From positions 7,564,001-7,628,000 of the forward strand of contig NZ_CP042266.1 in the NCBI RefSeq assembly GCF_007856155.1: a DNA stretch of 64,000 bases, in the 5' to 3' direction. Both the position numbers and the translations under genes were made by a program. Under the pieces are notes generated by a model, which saw nothing but the letters and a program-made list of their open reading frames with translations, did no database searches and was not told the origin of the DNA. Shown piece by piece: positions 51,134 through 60,510 of the stretch (within the stretch, counting starts at the first letter, position 1; each line of letters begins with the position of its first letter). Origin of the DNA: Streptomyces qinzhouensis. Lineage in GTDB: Bacteria > Actinomycetota > Actinomycetes > Streptomycetales > Streptomycetaceae.

Positions 51134-51900
51134 GCGGGCTGCTGCTACGGCTCGCCGGCCCCCTCCAGTCCTGGGGCGAACGCTCCGCCTTCACCACCAT
51201 CAGGGACACCGCTTCCTTCCCTACCCGCTCCGGCCTCATCGGCATGCTTGCCGCGGCGGAAGGCATCAGCCGCAACCAGGGAGGGCTGGAGCGCTACGAC
51301 GGCCTCCGGTTCACCATCCGCACCGACCGCCCCGGCCACCGCCTCGTCGACTTTCACACCGTCGGTGGCGGCCAGCCGAAAGCCCGCACCGCCGCAACCA
51401 GCGGCGGCAGCAACAAAGGCGCGGCCGTCATCACCCGGCGCCACTACCTGAGCGACGCCGTCTTCGTCGTCGCCGTCACCACGCCCGACGAAAAGACCGC
51501 AACCCGCCTCGCCGAAGCCCTCGACCGCCCCCACTGGGCCCCCTACCTGGGACGCCGCTCCTGTGTACCCGACGAACCACTCGTCCTGCGCTGCCACGCC
51601 CCGGACCCCGAAGAAGAACTGCTCACCCGCGTCCCACTCGCCCGCACCACACCACCCCACCACGGCGAAGACACCGTCGGCGTGGAGTTCCTCTACGAAT
51701 CGCCACCCGAAGACCCCGCGCAGGCGGCCGACACCATCGACGTCACCGACATCCCCCTCAGCTTCGCCCAGCACGCACGCGCCCACGGCGTACGCCGACT
51801 CCACCGGGTCACCAGGCAGCTGCCCCTCGGCCTGACCGGGCCCCAGAGCGAACTGCAGGACCGCCTGATTGAATACGCCCGGACCGAGGAATCCGCATGA
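51130..51900 (+). CDS. cas5e: Cascade subunit Cas5e (CasD)
   Basis: 256 residues from the ATG at 51130 (overlap with cas7e). The opening LLLRLAGPLQSWGERSAFTTIRDT and TRSGLIGMLAAAEGISR are the Cas5 signature; the protein caps the backbone and grips the crRNA 5' handle. The middle has YLSDAVFVVAVTT and APYLGRRSCVPDEPLVL, typical of the I-E subtype. It is complete and coupled to cas6e. Confidence 0.95.
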   Translation: MSGLLLRLAGPLQSWGERSAFTTIRDTASFPTRSGLIGMLAAAEGISRNQGGLERYDGLRFTIRTDRPGHRLVDFHTVGGGQPKARTAATSGGSNKGAAVITRRHYLSDAVFVVAVTTPDEKTATRLAEALDRPHWAPYLGRRSCVPDEPLVLRCHAPDPEEELLTRVPLARTTPPHHGEDTVGVEFLYESPPEDPAQAADTIDVTDIPLSFAQHARAHGVRRLHRVTRQLPLGLTGPQSELQDRLIEYARTEESA

Positions 51901-52547
51901 ACGACCACCCCGTACTCGCGCGCATTAGCCTCAACCCGCACAGCCGCGAGGTCCAGCGCGACCTCCGCGACGCCACCCAGATGCACCGCACCGTCATGCG
52001 CATGGTTCCCGACGGCCTCGGCGCCTCACCCCGCCACCGCGCCGGACTCCTGTACCGGGTGGACGAAACCGACACCGCCAGCACTCTCCTTGTCCAGGCC
52101 CACCGCCTCGACCCCGCCGGACTCCCCAACGGATACGGCCACGCACAGATCAAAAGCCTCGCACCCATGTTCACCGCACTCCGGGCCGGACTCCCGGTCC
52201 GATACCGCATCGTCGTCAACCCCTCAAAACGCGAACGCCCCCCACACGCCGACGTAAACATCCGAGGCCGGATCGTTCCCCTCTCCGGAGCCGACGCCGA
52301 CCAGTGGTGGCACCGCCGGGCAAACACCGCCGGCCTCGACCTCCACATCATCACCCCCACCAACGTCCATCCCGTGCGCCCCCGAGGCGCCGAAGCCCCT
52401 CCCATGCGGCACAGCCTCCTCCGCTACGACGGCACCGCCGCCGTCATCGACCCCGCCGCCCTCACTGAAGCCCTCCTGAACGGCATCGGCCGGGCCAAAC
52501 CCTACGGAGCCGGCCTCCTCAGCCTCGCCCCGGCCACCGCCTCATGA
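51897..52547 (+). CDS. cas6e: crRNA endonuclease Cas6e (Cse3/CasE)
   Basis: 216 residues from the ATG at 51897 (overlap with cas5e). Two ferredoxin-like folds are expected, with the probable catalytic His30 in QMHRTVM and the C-terminal glycine-rich loop GIGRAKPYGAGLLSLAP that holds the repeat hairpin. It cuts pre-crRNA at the 3' base of the CCCCAC/GTGGGG stem and leaves the 8-nt handle GUGUUCCG. Psi-repeat 1 of the mini-CRISPR retains that cleavage region, so the same enzyme should process it. Confidence 0.95.
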   Translation: MNDHPVLARISLNPHSREVQRDLRDATQMHRTVMRMVPDGLGASPRHRAGLLYRVDETDTASTLLVQAHRLDPAGLPNGYGHAQIKSLAPMFTALRAGLPVRYRIVVNPSKRERPPHADVNIRGRIVPLSGADADQWWHRRANTAGLDLHIITPTNVHPVRPRGAEAPPMRHSLLRYDGTAAVIDPAALTEALLNGIGRAKPYGAGLLSLAPATAS

Positions 52548-53545
52548 ACCCGCCCGGCCGCAACAGCGACGCCCGCCGACGCCTCGCAGCCCCGACCCTC
52601 GCCATGCTCCCGCGCGTCGCGGACTCCCTCTCCTTCCTCTACCTCGACATGGTCCGTGTCCTCCAGGACGACACCGGAGTATGCGCCCAGATCCAGGCCA
52701 GCGACGACCGCACCGACACCGTCTACATCCCCACCGCCGCACTCTCATGCCTACTGCTCGGCCCCGGCGTCTCCATCACCACACCGGCACTCACCACCCT
52801 CGCCCGCCACGGCACCAGCGTGGTCTGCGTCGGAGCAGGCGGCGTACGCGCCTACGCCGGCATCCTCCCCGACTCCCTCACCACCCACTGGCTCGAGCAA
52901 CAAGTCACCACCTGGACCGACCAGACCCGACGCCTCGAAGTCGCCGTCCGCATGTACCGGATGCGCTTCCACGACGCCGAACTCCCCGACACCGTCACCC
53001 TGGAACAACTGCGCGGCATGGAAGGCCAGCGCATGAAGACCCTCTACAAAATCCTCGCCCAGCAGCACGGCATCGGCCGATTCCGACGCAACTACCACCC
53101 CGACCAATGGCACGCCCAGGACCCTGTCAACCTCGCCCTGTCCTCGGCCAACACCTGCCTCTACGGAATCGTCCATGCAGCCCTGCTTGCGCTCGGCCTC
53201 TCACCGGCACTCGGATTCGTCCACGCAGGCAAACAACATGCCTTCGTCTACGACATCGCCGACCTCAACAAAGCCGAAACCACACTTCCCCTCGCCTTCG
53301 CACTCCACCAGTCCGGCAACCCTGAACAGGACGCCCGCCGCCGGTTCCGCGAGAACCTACGGCTGCTGAAACTACTCCCGCGCATCGTCCACGACGTACA
53401 GTCCCTGCTCACGCCCGGCAGCCCGGTCACAGCCGATCAGCCAACCCCGGCCTCGGAACGACGGGACACCGAAATGGTGCACCTGTGGGACCCCAAGCGA
53501 GGAGTCCTCCCCGCAGGAGTTAACTACGGCTCGGGAGAACAGTGA
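52544..53545 (+). CDS. cas1: CRISPR integrase Cas1 (type I-E)
   Basis: 333 residues from the ATG at 52544 (overlap with cas6e). The metal-binding residues Glu160 (GMEGQRMK), His227 (GFVHAGKQH) and Asp240 (YDIAD) are spaced 67 and 13 apart, as in E. coli Cas1. A 20-residue N-terminal extension precedes the conserved start. The C-terminus continues about 40 residues past the core with a low-complexity linker. It works with Cas2 to insert new spacers at the leader end on the far side of cas3. Confidence 0.96.
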   Translation: MNPPGRNSDARRRLAAPTLAMLPRVADSLSFLYLDMVRVLQDDTGVCAQIQASDDRTDTVYIPTAALSCLLLGPGVSITTPALTTLARHGTSVVCVGAGGVRAYAGILPDSLTTHWLEQQVTTWTDQTRRLEVAVRMYRMRFHDAELPDTVTLEQLRGMEGQRMKTLYKILAQQHGIGRFRRNYHPDQWHAQDPVNLALSSANTCLYGIVHAALLALGLSPALGFVHAGKQHAFVYDIADLNKAETTLPLAFALHQSGNPEQDARRRFRENLRLLKLLPRIVHDVQSLLTPGSPVTADQPTPASERRDTEMVHLWDPKRGVLPAGVNYGSGEQ

Positions 53546-53862
53546 TGCCGTCCATGCTCGTACTCGCCACCACCGCCGTCCCCGACCACTTGCGCGGCGC
53601 CCTCAGTCGATGGACCACGGAAGTCGTCCCCGGGATCTTCGTCGGCGCCGTTTCTACCCGAGTGCGCGACCACCTGTGGCAGGCCGTCACCGACACCGTC
53701 GGCGACGGCGCAGCAATTCTCGTCCACCCGGCCCAGACCGAACAGGGTTATGCCATCCGGACTGCAGGCAGCCGCCGCAGAGTACCCATGGACTTCGACG
53801 GCCTCACCCTCATGCGAATGACAGCCGCACCAACAGGCGAGGAGAACCGCAGCCCTGGCTGA
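53545..53862 (+). CDS. cas2: Cas2e, CRISPR adaptation partner
   Basis: 105 residues from the ATG at 53545, sharing its first base with the cas1 stop; a GTG at 53542 is possible. The I-E type Cas2 fold starts MLVLATTAVPDHLRGALSRW and contains GIFVGAVSTRVRDHLW and the AILVHPAQTEQGYAIRTAG segment. It is the structural dimer between two Cas1 dimers. It is the last cas gene; no further repeats were found downstream. Confidence 0.95.
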   Translation: MPSMLVLATTAVPDHLRGALSRWTTEVVPGIFVGAVSTRVRDHLWQAVTDTVGDGAAILVHPAQTEQGYAIRTAGSRRRVPMDFDGLTLMRMTAAPTGEENRSPG

Positions 53863-54176
53863 AGCGCGGCCCGGAAAGGATTCGGACTACGCGGGGCCCA
53901 GTCGCCGAACTCGCGCTATAAGGAAACGTGGCGTCCCTGAAGAGCCACGGCTCCGGAGGCCGTTCGATTTTTCTGCGTTTTCCCAGGTCAGCGCCTTATC
54001 TGACGCCTCGTCAGGGCCGTGATCCCGCGAATATCCCGCCAAGGTGAAATGCCACGCGATGTGCTTTATGTCCACATTGCAGCGTTTCTCTCCGCCGGGA
54101 AGGCTCGCGGTCAGGGCGCGAAATAATCCAGCCTCTGTCCTCGTTGCGCCCTGTAGATGATCTCTGATAAGGGGCG
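53863..54176. other. AT-richer gene-free stretch after cas2
   Basis: No gene or CRISPR repeat is seen. A short minus-strand frame (53887-54075) starts with GTG and has no family features. A small hairpin CTGACG-CCT-CGTCAG lies at 54000-54014. The stretch is richer in A/T than the cas genes, consistent with a boundary or regulatory region. Confidence 0.4.
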
Positions 54177-55064
54177 ATGGATCTGAGGCTGTTCAGTGTA
54201 AGGCGCGACGTGACATAGATCACGCCGCGTCTGGCGGAGGTCGAGGCGGATGTTCAGGGCCTGGTCGAGGCCCACATGGAGACGATGCTGGGGGTGCGGT
54301 TCCTGGCGAGTGAGTACAGCACCGGGCCGGTCCACGGCGGGCGGATCGACTCGCTGGGCCTCGACGAAAACGGGTCGCCGGTGATCGTCGAGTACAAGCG
54401 GGCGACGGACGCAGGGGTCATCCACCAGGGCCTGTTCTACCTGGCGTGGCTGATGGACCACCGTTCGGAGTTTCAGCACCTGGTGCGCGACCGTATCGGT
54501 GCCGAAGCCGCCGGGCGGGTCCTGTGGAGCAACCCGCGGGTGGTCTGCGTCGCCGGCGACTTCACCCGCTACGACGTCCACGCCGTGCGCGAGCACCGGC
54601 GCAGCATCGACCTCGTCCGCTACCGCCTCTACGGCGATGACCACATCGCACTGGAGACCGTTGCCTCTGTCGCAGGGCACGCCGGAGTGCCCCGCCGCCG
54701 AAGGGGCGCGGGTGCTGTTGCAGCGTTGCCTCGCCGGGCGGCCGGTGGGGCGATGGTCGACCTCTCGGCTGCCGTGGGCGAGGTGCTGCTCGGTCTGGGT
54801 GGCGATGTGGCGGCGGTGCGGCGCAAGCAGTACACCGCATACCGGCGGCTGCGGAACTTCGTCTGCGTTCCGCCGGCGCGGCAGGACAAGCTCCTCGCCT
54901 ACGTGAAGGTTTACCCGGGTGCGGTCGATCTCGTGCCGGGGTTCACCCGGGATGTGACGGGGCTCGGCCATCACGGCACGGGGGACTTGGAGGTCCAGCT
55001 CCGGTCCGAGCGGGACCTGGAGCGGGCCGGGGAGCTGTTCCGCCTGGCGTACGCGGGGGCGTAG
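54177..55064 (+). pseudogene. NucS/DUF91-like PD-(D/E)XK nuclease with DUF5655 domain, interrupted by an in-frame TAG
   Basis: The ATG at 54177 (AAGGGG upstream) starts MDLRLFSVRRDVT, then TAG at 54216-54218, then in the same frame ITPRLAEVEADVQGLVEAHM and on to 55064. The sequence on both sides of the stop continues the family N-terminus, so one base change (GAG to TAG) is the simplest explanation. The nuclease core has GRIDSLGLDENGSPVIVEYKRA (Asp ... Glu-x-Lys). The C-terminal part from about VGEVLLGLGGDV is the DUF5655 domain ending GTGDLEVQLRSERDLERA. An internal restart at ATG 54276 could make a shorter protein. It lies next to cas2 in what may be a defence neighbourhood. Confidence 0.8.
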
Positions 55065-55272
55065 CGGCGAACCGGCTCGGCGCGTTCCGTTCGTCGTGGC
55101 TGTGTGCTGTTGTGGCTGGTGATCGTGCAGGTGGCCTCTCCTCGTCATCTGGCTCCGAGACCTCGCCAAAGAGCCGTCAGACAGGCCCTAGGAGACCCGG
55201 ACCCCTGCAGCCCTGCAGCCTGACCTGCCGGAAGCCTTGTTCGGGCCGGGCGGGAGCGCCGATGATCAGGGC

Positions 55273-55581
55273 ATGAGACCAGAAGTCCTGACCTTCGTTG
55301 CCGGCGGTCCGCTGCCCGACTGGGACGCCGAGGAGGAAGAGATCAACCGGCGTGTCACCCAGCTCGAAGCGATCAGCAAGCCTGTGACCGGTGAGGAAGC
55401 GGCCGCCCTCGTCACCTGCTTCGGCCCCGACGACTGCTACGGGGTTGCCTGGACACTCCTGCACCTGATCGAGACCGGCCCCCATCCGGTCCTCCAGACC
55501 AAGCCGCCCATGGACGCCAACGAGTGGCACCACCGGCTCTACGACCGCGCCGTGTTCGAACAGTTCACCTCAACAACTTGA
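55273..55581 (+). CDS. Conserved short acidic protein, unknown function
   Basis: 102 residues from the ATG at 55273. It is acidic in its first half (WDAEEEEINRRV) with a central DDCYGVAWTLLHLIETGP segment and a His-rich end (NEWHHRLYDR). No signal peptide or membrane helix is present. I do not recognise a family. Good codon bias and a clean start support a real gene. Its neighbours are a decayed nuclease gene and a small membrane protein. Confidence 0.65.
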   Translation: MRPEVLTFVAGGPLPDWDAEEEEINRRVTQLEAISKPVTGEEAAALVTCFGPDDCYGVAWTLLHLIETGPHPVLQTKPPMDANEWHHRLYDRAVFEQFTSTT

Positions 55582-55668
55582 GGAGTTGGCTTAGCTGAGG
55601 CTCGCGGATGCCGACTCCGGCAGATTCGCGACGGCAGCGACCTCATCGGCGTCGCAAGGATGTGAAAC

Positions 55669-56064
55669 ATGAACCTCATACGATGCGCCAAAGGTGCCGT
55701 CACCGCCTCCGCAGCCACCGCCGCCTGCTACACCCTCATGTACTGGGGATACGCGTGGGCCCGGGAAGCTGCGGACACTCGGACCGCCAGGGGCGGGACG
55801 TTTGGCGGTGCGATCGAGCACCTGCTCACCACGGCAGGTTCCTGGATCCTCATGCCCCTCCTGTTATGGGCCGGAATGCGCCTGCTGAGGGAAGGCGGCA
55901 ACACCGTCTTCGTCCTCGCTGGGGGAGTCGCCTGGGTGTTGGTCTCCGGAATCCTCATCGACGATATCGACTTCCCCGGCAGCCGGACCCCCTACGTCGC
56001 CCTGGCCGTCTACGTCCTCTTCTGCACCATGCTCTCGGGGAAAGACCAGCCCACCAAGCCGTAG
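55669..56064 (+). CDS. Small integral membrane protein, unknown function
   Basis: 131 residues from the ATG at 55669. Four hydrophobic segments are visible (about residues 8-26, 55-69, 77-95 and 107-122), with short polar loops. The basic end KDQPTKP is probably cytoplasmic. No family was recognised. An intrinsic terminator follows at 56115-56138. Confidence 0.72.
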   Translation: MNLIRCAKGAVTASAATAACYTLMYWGYAWAREAADTRTARGGTFGGAIEHLLTTAGSWILMPLLLWAGMRLLREGGNTVFVLAGGVAWVLVSGILIDDIDFPGSRTPYVALAVYVLFCTMLSGKDQPTKP

Positions 56065-56114
56065 CCTCAAATGCATCGCGCATCAGCACCGTGTTCGGCG
56101 TTCCCGGACAGTCC

Positions 56115-56138
56115 AAGCCCCGCTACCCGCGGGGCTTT
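56115..56138 (+). terminator. Intrinsic terminator
   Basis: AAGCCCCGC (56115-56123), loop TACCC, GCGGGGCTT (56129-56137), then T. A perfect 9-bp stem with flanking A and T runs follows the small membrane protein gene. Confidence 0.88.
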
Positions 56139-56225
56139 CGTGTGTCACGGTCCGGACACACCGCCACCAGCCCCCTGCCCCCGGCGCCACGATGAGACAT
56201 CTCATCACGCATCCCAGGGGGGATC

Positions 56226-56810
56226 ATGCGACGCACCAACCTCGCCGCCATCGGTGCGGCACTCATCCTCGGACTCACCGCCTGCACCGACGACAGCGAC
56301 CCCGAGGACACCACCAAACCCGACACCAAGACCAGCACACCCGCCACCGAGCCCACGAAGAGCACCGCCGGCACGCCATCACCCGCCCCCCAAGCGGGCG
56401 GTCTCGGCGACGCCATCACAGTCAACGGCGACGAGGACGGCCAGAGGCTGTCGGTCACCCTCAAGAAGGTCTCCGACCCGGGCGTCCCGGCAACCGAATT
56501 CAACCAACCCGGCAAGGGCAACCGGTTGATCGGAATCGAATTGGAGATCAAGAACACCGGCACCGCCGTCTACGCCGACACCCCCGCCATCAGTACCCAG
56601 ATCACCGACACCCAAGGCCGGCAGTTCGACACCGCGGTCGCCAAGATCAAGGCCGGGCCCTCCATGGCCTACGGCCTCACGCTCCAGACCGGTGACACTG
56701 CGCTCGGCTGGCTGGTGTTCGAGGCCCCCAAGACGGCGAAGATCGCGTCCGTGCAGTTCGGTATGAACTCCGGGCTCGCCGACCACAAGGGGCAGTGGAA
56801 GCTGCCGTAA
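56226..56810 (+). CDS. DUF4352-type lipoprotein
   Basis: 194 residues from the ATG at 56226 with AGGGGGG upstream. A signal and lipobox ILGLTAC (Cys20) are followed by a Thr/Pro-rich linker of about 45 residues and an immunoglobulin-like DUF4352 domain: GNRLIGIELEIKNTGTAVY, then ALGWLVFEAPKTAKI. Such lipoproteins are surface-anchored and of unknown role; some are telokin-like and interact with other secreted proteins. A terminator follows at 56826-56847. Confidence 0.85.
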   Translation: MRRTNLAAIGAALILGLTACTDDSDPEDTTKPDTKTSTPATEPTKSTAGTPSPAPQAGGLGDAITVNGDEDGQRLSVTLKKVSDPGVPATEFNQPGKGNRLIGIELEIKNTGTAVYADTPAISTQITDTQGRQFDTAVAKIKAGPSMAYGLTLQTGDTALGWLVFEAPKTAKIASVQFGMNSGLADHKGQWKLP

Positions 56811-56825
56811 TCCGACCACGCCCAC

Positions 56826-56847
56826 AGCCCCGCCACCGCGCGGGGCT
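56826..56847 (+). terminator. Intrinsic terminator
   Basis: AGCCCCGC (56826-56833) and GCGGGGCT (56840-56847) form a perfect 8-bp stem around CACCGC, followed by T. It lies just after the DUF4352 lipoprotein gene. The rest of the gap to 57140 holds no gene that I can support. Confidence 0.8.
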
Positions 56848-57140
56848 TCCATATGCCACGGAACAGAAACACCACCCGCACCACCACCATCCCGCCGCGC
56901 ATGATGGCCCCCTCTCACCCGGGGAGTCCGGGGCCTTCGTAGACGTCGGGTGTGATGCGGCTTCCATCCGCGAGGGCGACGGTCTCGCAACACCCCGGCT
57001 CAGGGTTGCAGGACTTCGGGCAGTTCGTCCTGCTGAGGTTCGCGGCGAGCCTGGGTAGTCCCCCCTCGCGCTGTCACGGGGGCGGGGCTGCCACCATGGG
57101 CTGTGCAGGGTCGAATGCAGGGGGGAAAGGGGCTGGTGGG

Positions 57141-57869
57141 GTGGGGTCTGTTGATCGTTCTCGGCTGGTGGCCGGGCCGCGGATGGCGGCGTATCTGGAG
57201 GCGGCCTTCACTCCGGGTACCCGTTTGGGGATGCTTGCGGATTATCCGGATGTGTCGGTTGTCGTGCACGAGGTGACCTTTGTGACGGCGGTCCGTGTTC
57301 CCAGCGGACGTCTGGCGGTGGGCTGTCCTTTCCCCGGGGAGGAGTGGCTGGAGCTGGCCGAGAGGATCCCGTCGGGTGTCCACCGGATGGAGGTGGCCTG
57401 GACGAGGGCGCCGTACGTCTTCATGGACGAGGCGTTCGAGGGCCGGGAGTCCGCCGGTTGTCGCCTCATCATCCGCGACGAGCCCGTGGCCGGGTGGGAG
57501 ATGGGCCTGGGGGTGGAACGGCAGCCCGGTAACATGCCGGCCCGGGAGGTTAAGGAGTTCGGCATCGATACGGGGATGGGCTGCTTCGCGGACGCCCCGT
57601 CGTGGGAGTCCCTCACCGAACCGTTCCGCAGGTTCCGGGAGACACCGTTCCCCCGGGGGCCCCGGGACACGATCAGCCTCCCGGGCGGGTTGGAGGCCGT
57701 CCACGAGCCGGCGACCGGCGCGGACCTGGTAACGGTAGTCGCGGCCGAAGGTGTGACGACCGTCTGGCTGGGCCGCACCGCCCGGGGAGACATCGCCACG
57801 GTGGCCGTGGTCCCCCGCGTGGAATCCGTCGACCCGAGCACGTGCATCTACCCGAACCCCTGGGAATAG
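57141..57869 (+). CDS. DUF4241 domain protein
   Basis: 242 residues from a GTG at 57141, chosen because GAAAGGGG lies about ten bases upstream and the conserved part begins soon after (MAAYLEAAFTPGTRLG). The frame runs on to 56952, but that part is low-complexity. DUF4241 features are the central VVVHEVTFVTAVRVPSGRL and the REVKEFGIDTGMGCFAD segment. DUF4241 proteins are cytoplasmic and uncharacterised, often near polymorphic-toxin or immunity genes. No membrane or signal sequence is present. Confidence 0.72.
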   Translation: MGSVDRSRLVAGPRMAAYLEAAFTPGTRLGMLADYPDVSVVVHEVTFVTAVRVPSGRLAVGCPFPGEEWLELAERIPSGVHRMEVAWTRAPYVFMDEAFEGRESAGCRLIIRDEPVAGWEMGLGVERQPGNMPAREVKEFGIDTGMGCFADAPSWESLTEPFRRFRETPFPRGPRDTISLPGGLEAVHEPATGADLVTVVAAEGVTTVWLGRTARGDIATVAVVPRVESVDPSTCIYPNPWE

Positions 57870-58378
57870 GGCTGCCTTCGGGGGGAGAGCTGGGCTGCGG
57901 CCTTCTTGTCGATGTGGAGCCGCAGCCGACCCGTCCCGACGAGGGGTCCGGCTGCAGCAGGCTCCGGGTCGCTAGCCACATCTGATCCCTCTTGCGCCAC
58001 TGTGCGCCTTGCTGCGGCGGATTGGCTCTGCGCGGTCGTGCCCGCCCTGATGATCCAGGAGCGGCAGCAGGTCCCCGCAGCACCCCGGACCGACAGGCGC
58101 CTTCCCCGGGGCGCTCGGCGTACGCCTCAACAGCCGGGCCACCCAGTAGCAACTGCCGGCCACCACAACGCTGCGCGGTGCGCGACAGTTCCTGCCCGAC
58201 ACCCTTGCGTGAGCCTCCCGTGCGGGGACGGGCGGCTGCAGTGTTGCCGCACGCCTGAACGGGTCGTCGGGCTGGAGCGGACAGCGTCCGGACAGGGGAC
58301 GATCTTTCGCAGGCGTGCCGACGCAGCGGGCATGTACGATCCGCCGAGTCCAAGCCGTTCCCTCAAGGAAGAAACCGC
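57870..58378. other. Gene-free stretch of about 510 bp
   Basis: I see no gene or repeat that I can support. Open frames on both strands have mixed codon use and no family features. The final part before 58379 contains AAGGAAG, the ribosome-binding site of the next gene. Confidence 0.4.
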
Positions 58379-59161
58379 ATGCACACCCCTGTTGTTCACC
58401 GTGGCGCCGTCGCCGCCTCCGCCGTCTCCCTCGCCCTCCTCCTTACCGCCTGCGGCGAGGAGAACGGCAGTAAGGATGTGAAGGGGGAGGAGAGCGGCAG
58501 CAAGGGGACGAAGCAGTCGGCCCTGGCCAAGTCCCGGGCGGAGCTGGAAAAGCTCATCCTTTGCAAAAAGGACATCAAAGGCCACTCGGTGGAGCTCGTT
58601 CCCCCGGCGGCTCTGAAGGACGCGAAGGCCACCAGGGCCGACAAGAGCGAATGCGCGATGCTGAACGAGGCGCTCACCTTCGGTGCACCCGGCGCCGAAA
58701 GCGCCTTCGCGGCACGGAAGACGTTGACGGAATTGAAGGACGAGCCGGCGGCGACCGGCTCCTCCACGGAGGAGAAGCTCGATGCCTGGGCGAACCAGTT
58801 CCGGAAGGATCTCGACAATTCGTTCATGACCCAGGTGAGTCTGAGTTCGTATGCGGGCGGCGAGGCCGAGAAGAGCATGGCCGGCCTGAAGAAGTCGGCC
58901 GAGTCCTGTGCCGGGGGCTTCACCGGCACGGCGCCGGCCGAGAAGGTCAAGTACACCAAGATCACCCCGGCGTCCTACGCCGGAGGTGAGGAGGCCCTCG
59001 CCTACACCGTTACGGCGGACTTGGACGGAGAGCCGGCAGTCATCGAGGTGGTCGTGATCCGCAAGGGCACTGAGATCATCAGCACGCAGACCATATGCCT
59101 GGGAGACGGGTCCCGGCAGCCGAAGGACATCCTTGACGCGCAGCTCAAGAAGCTGGGCTGA
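58379..59161 (+). CDS. Lipoprotein of unknown function
   Basis: 260 residues from the ATG at 58379 (CAAGGAAG upstream). The signal peptide ends in the lipobox LLLTAC (Cys25). After a Gly/Ser/Lys-rich linker the mature domain is helical at first (SRAELEKLILCKKDIKGH) with four cysteines after the lipobox, then a beta-rich end (EVVVIRKGTEIISTQTICLGDG). This PknH-sensor-like plan is common in Streptomyces cell-surface lipoproteins. I cannot assign a function. Confidence 0.8.
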   Translation: MHTPVVHRGAVAASAVSLALLLTACGEENGSKDVKGEESGSKGTKQSALAKSRAELEKLILCKKDIKGHSVELVPPAALKDAKATRADKSECAMLNEALTFGAPGAESAFAARKTLTELKDEPAATGSSTEEKLDAWANQFRKDLDNSFMTQVSLSSYAGGEAEKSMAGLKKSAESCAGGFTGTAPAEKVKYTKITPASYAGGEEALAYTVTADLDGEPAVIEVVVIRKGTEIISTQTICLGDGSRQPKDILDAQLKKLG

Positions 59162-59554
59162 CCCCGGTCCGGCATCGGATACGGCCGGACAACAACAGCC
59201 GTAACCCCCGTCCTCCACACGCGCAAGCCGACTCCGTCCGAGCAGAAGGCTGCCCGAACCGCGATCAGACGGGGGCGCTCTCCGGTCTGCCTGACCGGTC
59301 CGTCGCCCGCCCGCCGGACCAACCGGCCGTCACCACACCCGCCTCATCGGCCGCCTACGGGCAGTGCATCACCACGCGTGGCATCGAGAGCGTCGCTGAC
59401 CTCGGACTCCCGCTCGGGCGGGCTTGCATACGGGCTGCGAGTCCTTGGCCAGTCGTACGCCGACCGCCCTGTCCACCAGTAGGAGTGGCGTCCTTGGCCT
59501 TACAAGGAGACAGTCCCTGGACGCGCTCGTTGACCGACTCGTAGCGAGATCGAC
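59162..59554. other. Gene-free stretch
   Basis: No supported gene. The fragment between the lipoprotein gene and the minus-strand gene ending at 59555 has mixed open frames with poor codon bias. It looks like decayed DNA. Confidence 0.35.
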
Positions 59555-60037
59555 TCAACCTCGAGAAATGACCTTGACGGAATCCGGCCTGGGGAACGGC
59601 ATCATTTCCCAGCCCAGCGGCCAGTCTTTTCCGCGCTGCTCCGACGGATCGACCTCCAGAAGCCTGGGAACCCGCCAGATCCACCATCTGGCTTCGCCTT
59701 CGGCATGCCCGGGCCACAGAATCGTGGCGCGGCGGTACCGCTCGTCGATGCTGTGAAGCTCCAGCTGTCCGATCTCCTGGACGCGGGCTGGGATGATCGG
59801 CCAGATGCTCGCCAGGATGTCACGGCACCAGATGTCGTTGCTGAGTTCGGGAGCGCACCACGAGTAGCCCTCCTCCACCTCGTCGGCCAGGTCCTTCCAG
59901 CGATCGAGCAGCGCATTGAGGGTGACCCGGTGTCCGTCTGCCCGAAGGGGTGCAACCATGGCGATGGCAGCCTGCACTGCGTCGTACTCCTCCGCGGTGG
60001 GCGCGAGGCTGTCCATGGGCTCGTCGGCTCGATCCAT
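59555..60037 (-). CDS. Conserved hypothetical protein, SMI1/immunity-like size
   Basis: 160 residues from the ATG at 60037. It is acidic overall, with [19 protein letters not shown] and [18 protein letters not shown] helices, then [13 protein letters not shown] near the end. No signal peptide or membrane segment. The size, acidity and aromatic content resemble cytoplasmic immunity or antitoxin-like proteins, but no family is recognised. It stands alone on the minus strand. Confidence 0.65.
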   Translation of the reverse strand: MDRADEPMDSLAPTAEEYDAVQAAIAMVAPLRADGHRVTLNALLDRWKDLADEVEEGYSWCAPELSNDIWCRDILASIWPIIPARVQEIGQLELHSIDERYRRATILWPGHAEGEARWWIWRVPRLLEVDPSEQRGKDWPLGWEMMPFPRPDSVKVISRG

Positions 60038-60432
60038 GCAGTGACTATCGCCGGGTGGTGACGCTGTCTGCCACTGGCTTTCCCTCGGACGCCTGCGGCA
60101 ACCGGGCGGACCGGCAGGGTCTCCACCGCAGCAGGTACCGGGCTGCCAGGTCCGGGCCGTGGGTACGCGGGGCAGCGGAAGAGCCGCAACGGATCAGCGC
60201 CACCGGGACCGGCAGCCAGGCCGGGAACGTCCCGGGCGAAGGGCAGGTACCGGAAGAGCGACGCCCGGGCAGCCCGGGTCCCCTGCGGAGGCCTGGTCTC
60301 GGTTCCCTGCTCATGGGCTCCGTGCCGCGTTCCGCCGACGGCTTCCGGGCTCGGGCGACACCGGCAGCGGAGATGAGCGGGCAGGCTCAGATGCCCGCAC
60401 CATCCGTCGTGAACGGAGCACATCCCCTTTTT

Positions 60433-60447
60433 CGGAAAGATGTTCCG
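60433..60447. promoter_or_regulatory. Inverted repeat upstream of the lexA-like gene
   Basis: CGGAA-AGATG-TTCCG lies 64-78 bases upstream of the lexA-like start, in the 473-bp gap 60038-60510 that otherwise holds no supported gene. It is not the usual actinobacterial SOS box (TCGAAC-N4-GTTCGA). It may be the operator of this paralogue itself. Confidence 0.35.
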
Positions 60448-60510
60448 TTCTGGGTGGGCTGCGGGTTACTGTCCCTCCACGCAAGATCCCTTCAGGGGGA
60501 GGAGCAGCGC

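Noticed and set aside
53863-54176. A second CRISPR array downstream of cas2
   Set aside because: No copy of the repeat or of its stem was found. Only a small unrelated hairpin is present.
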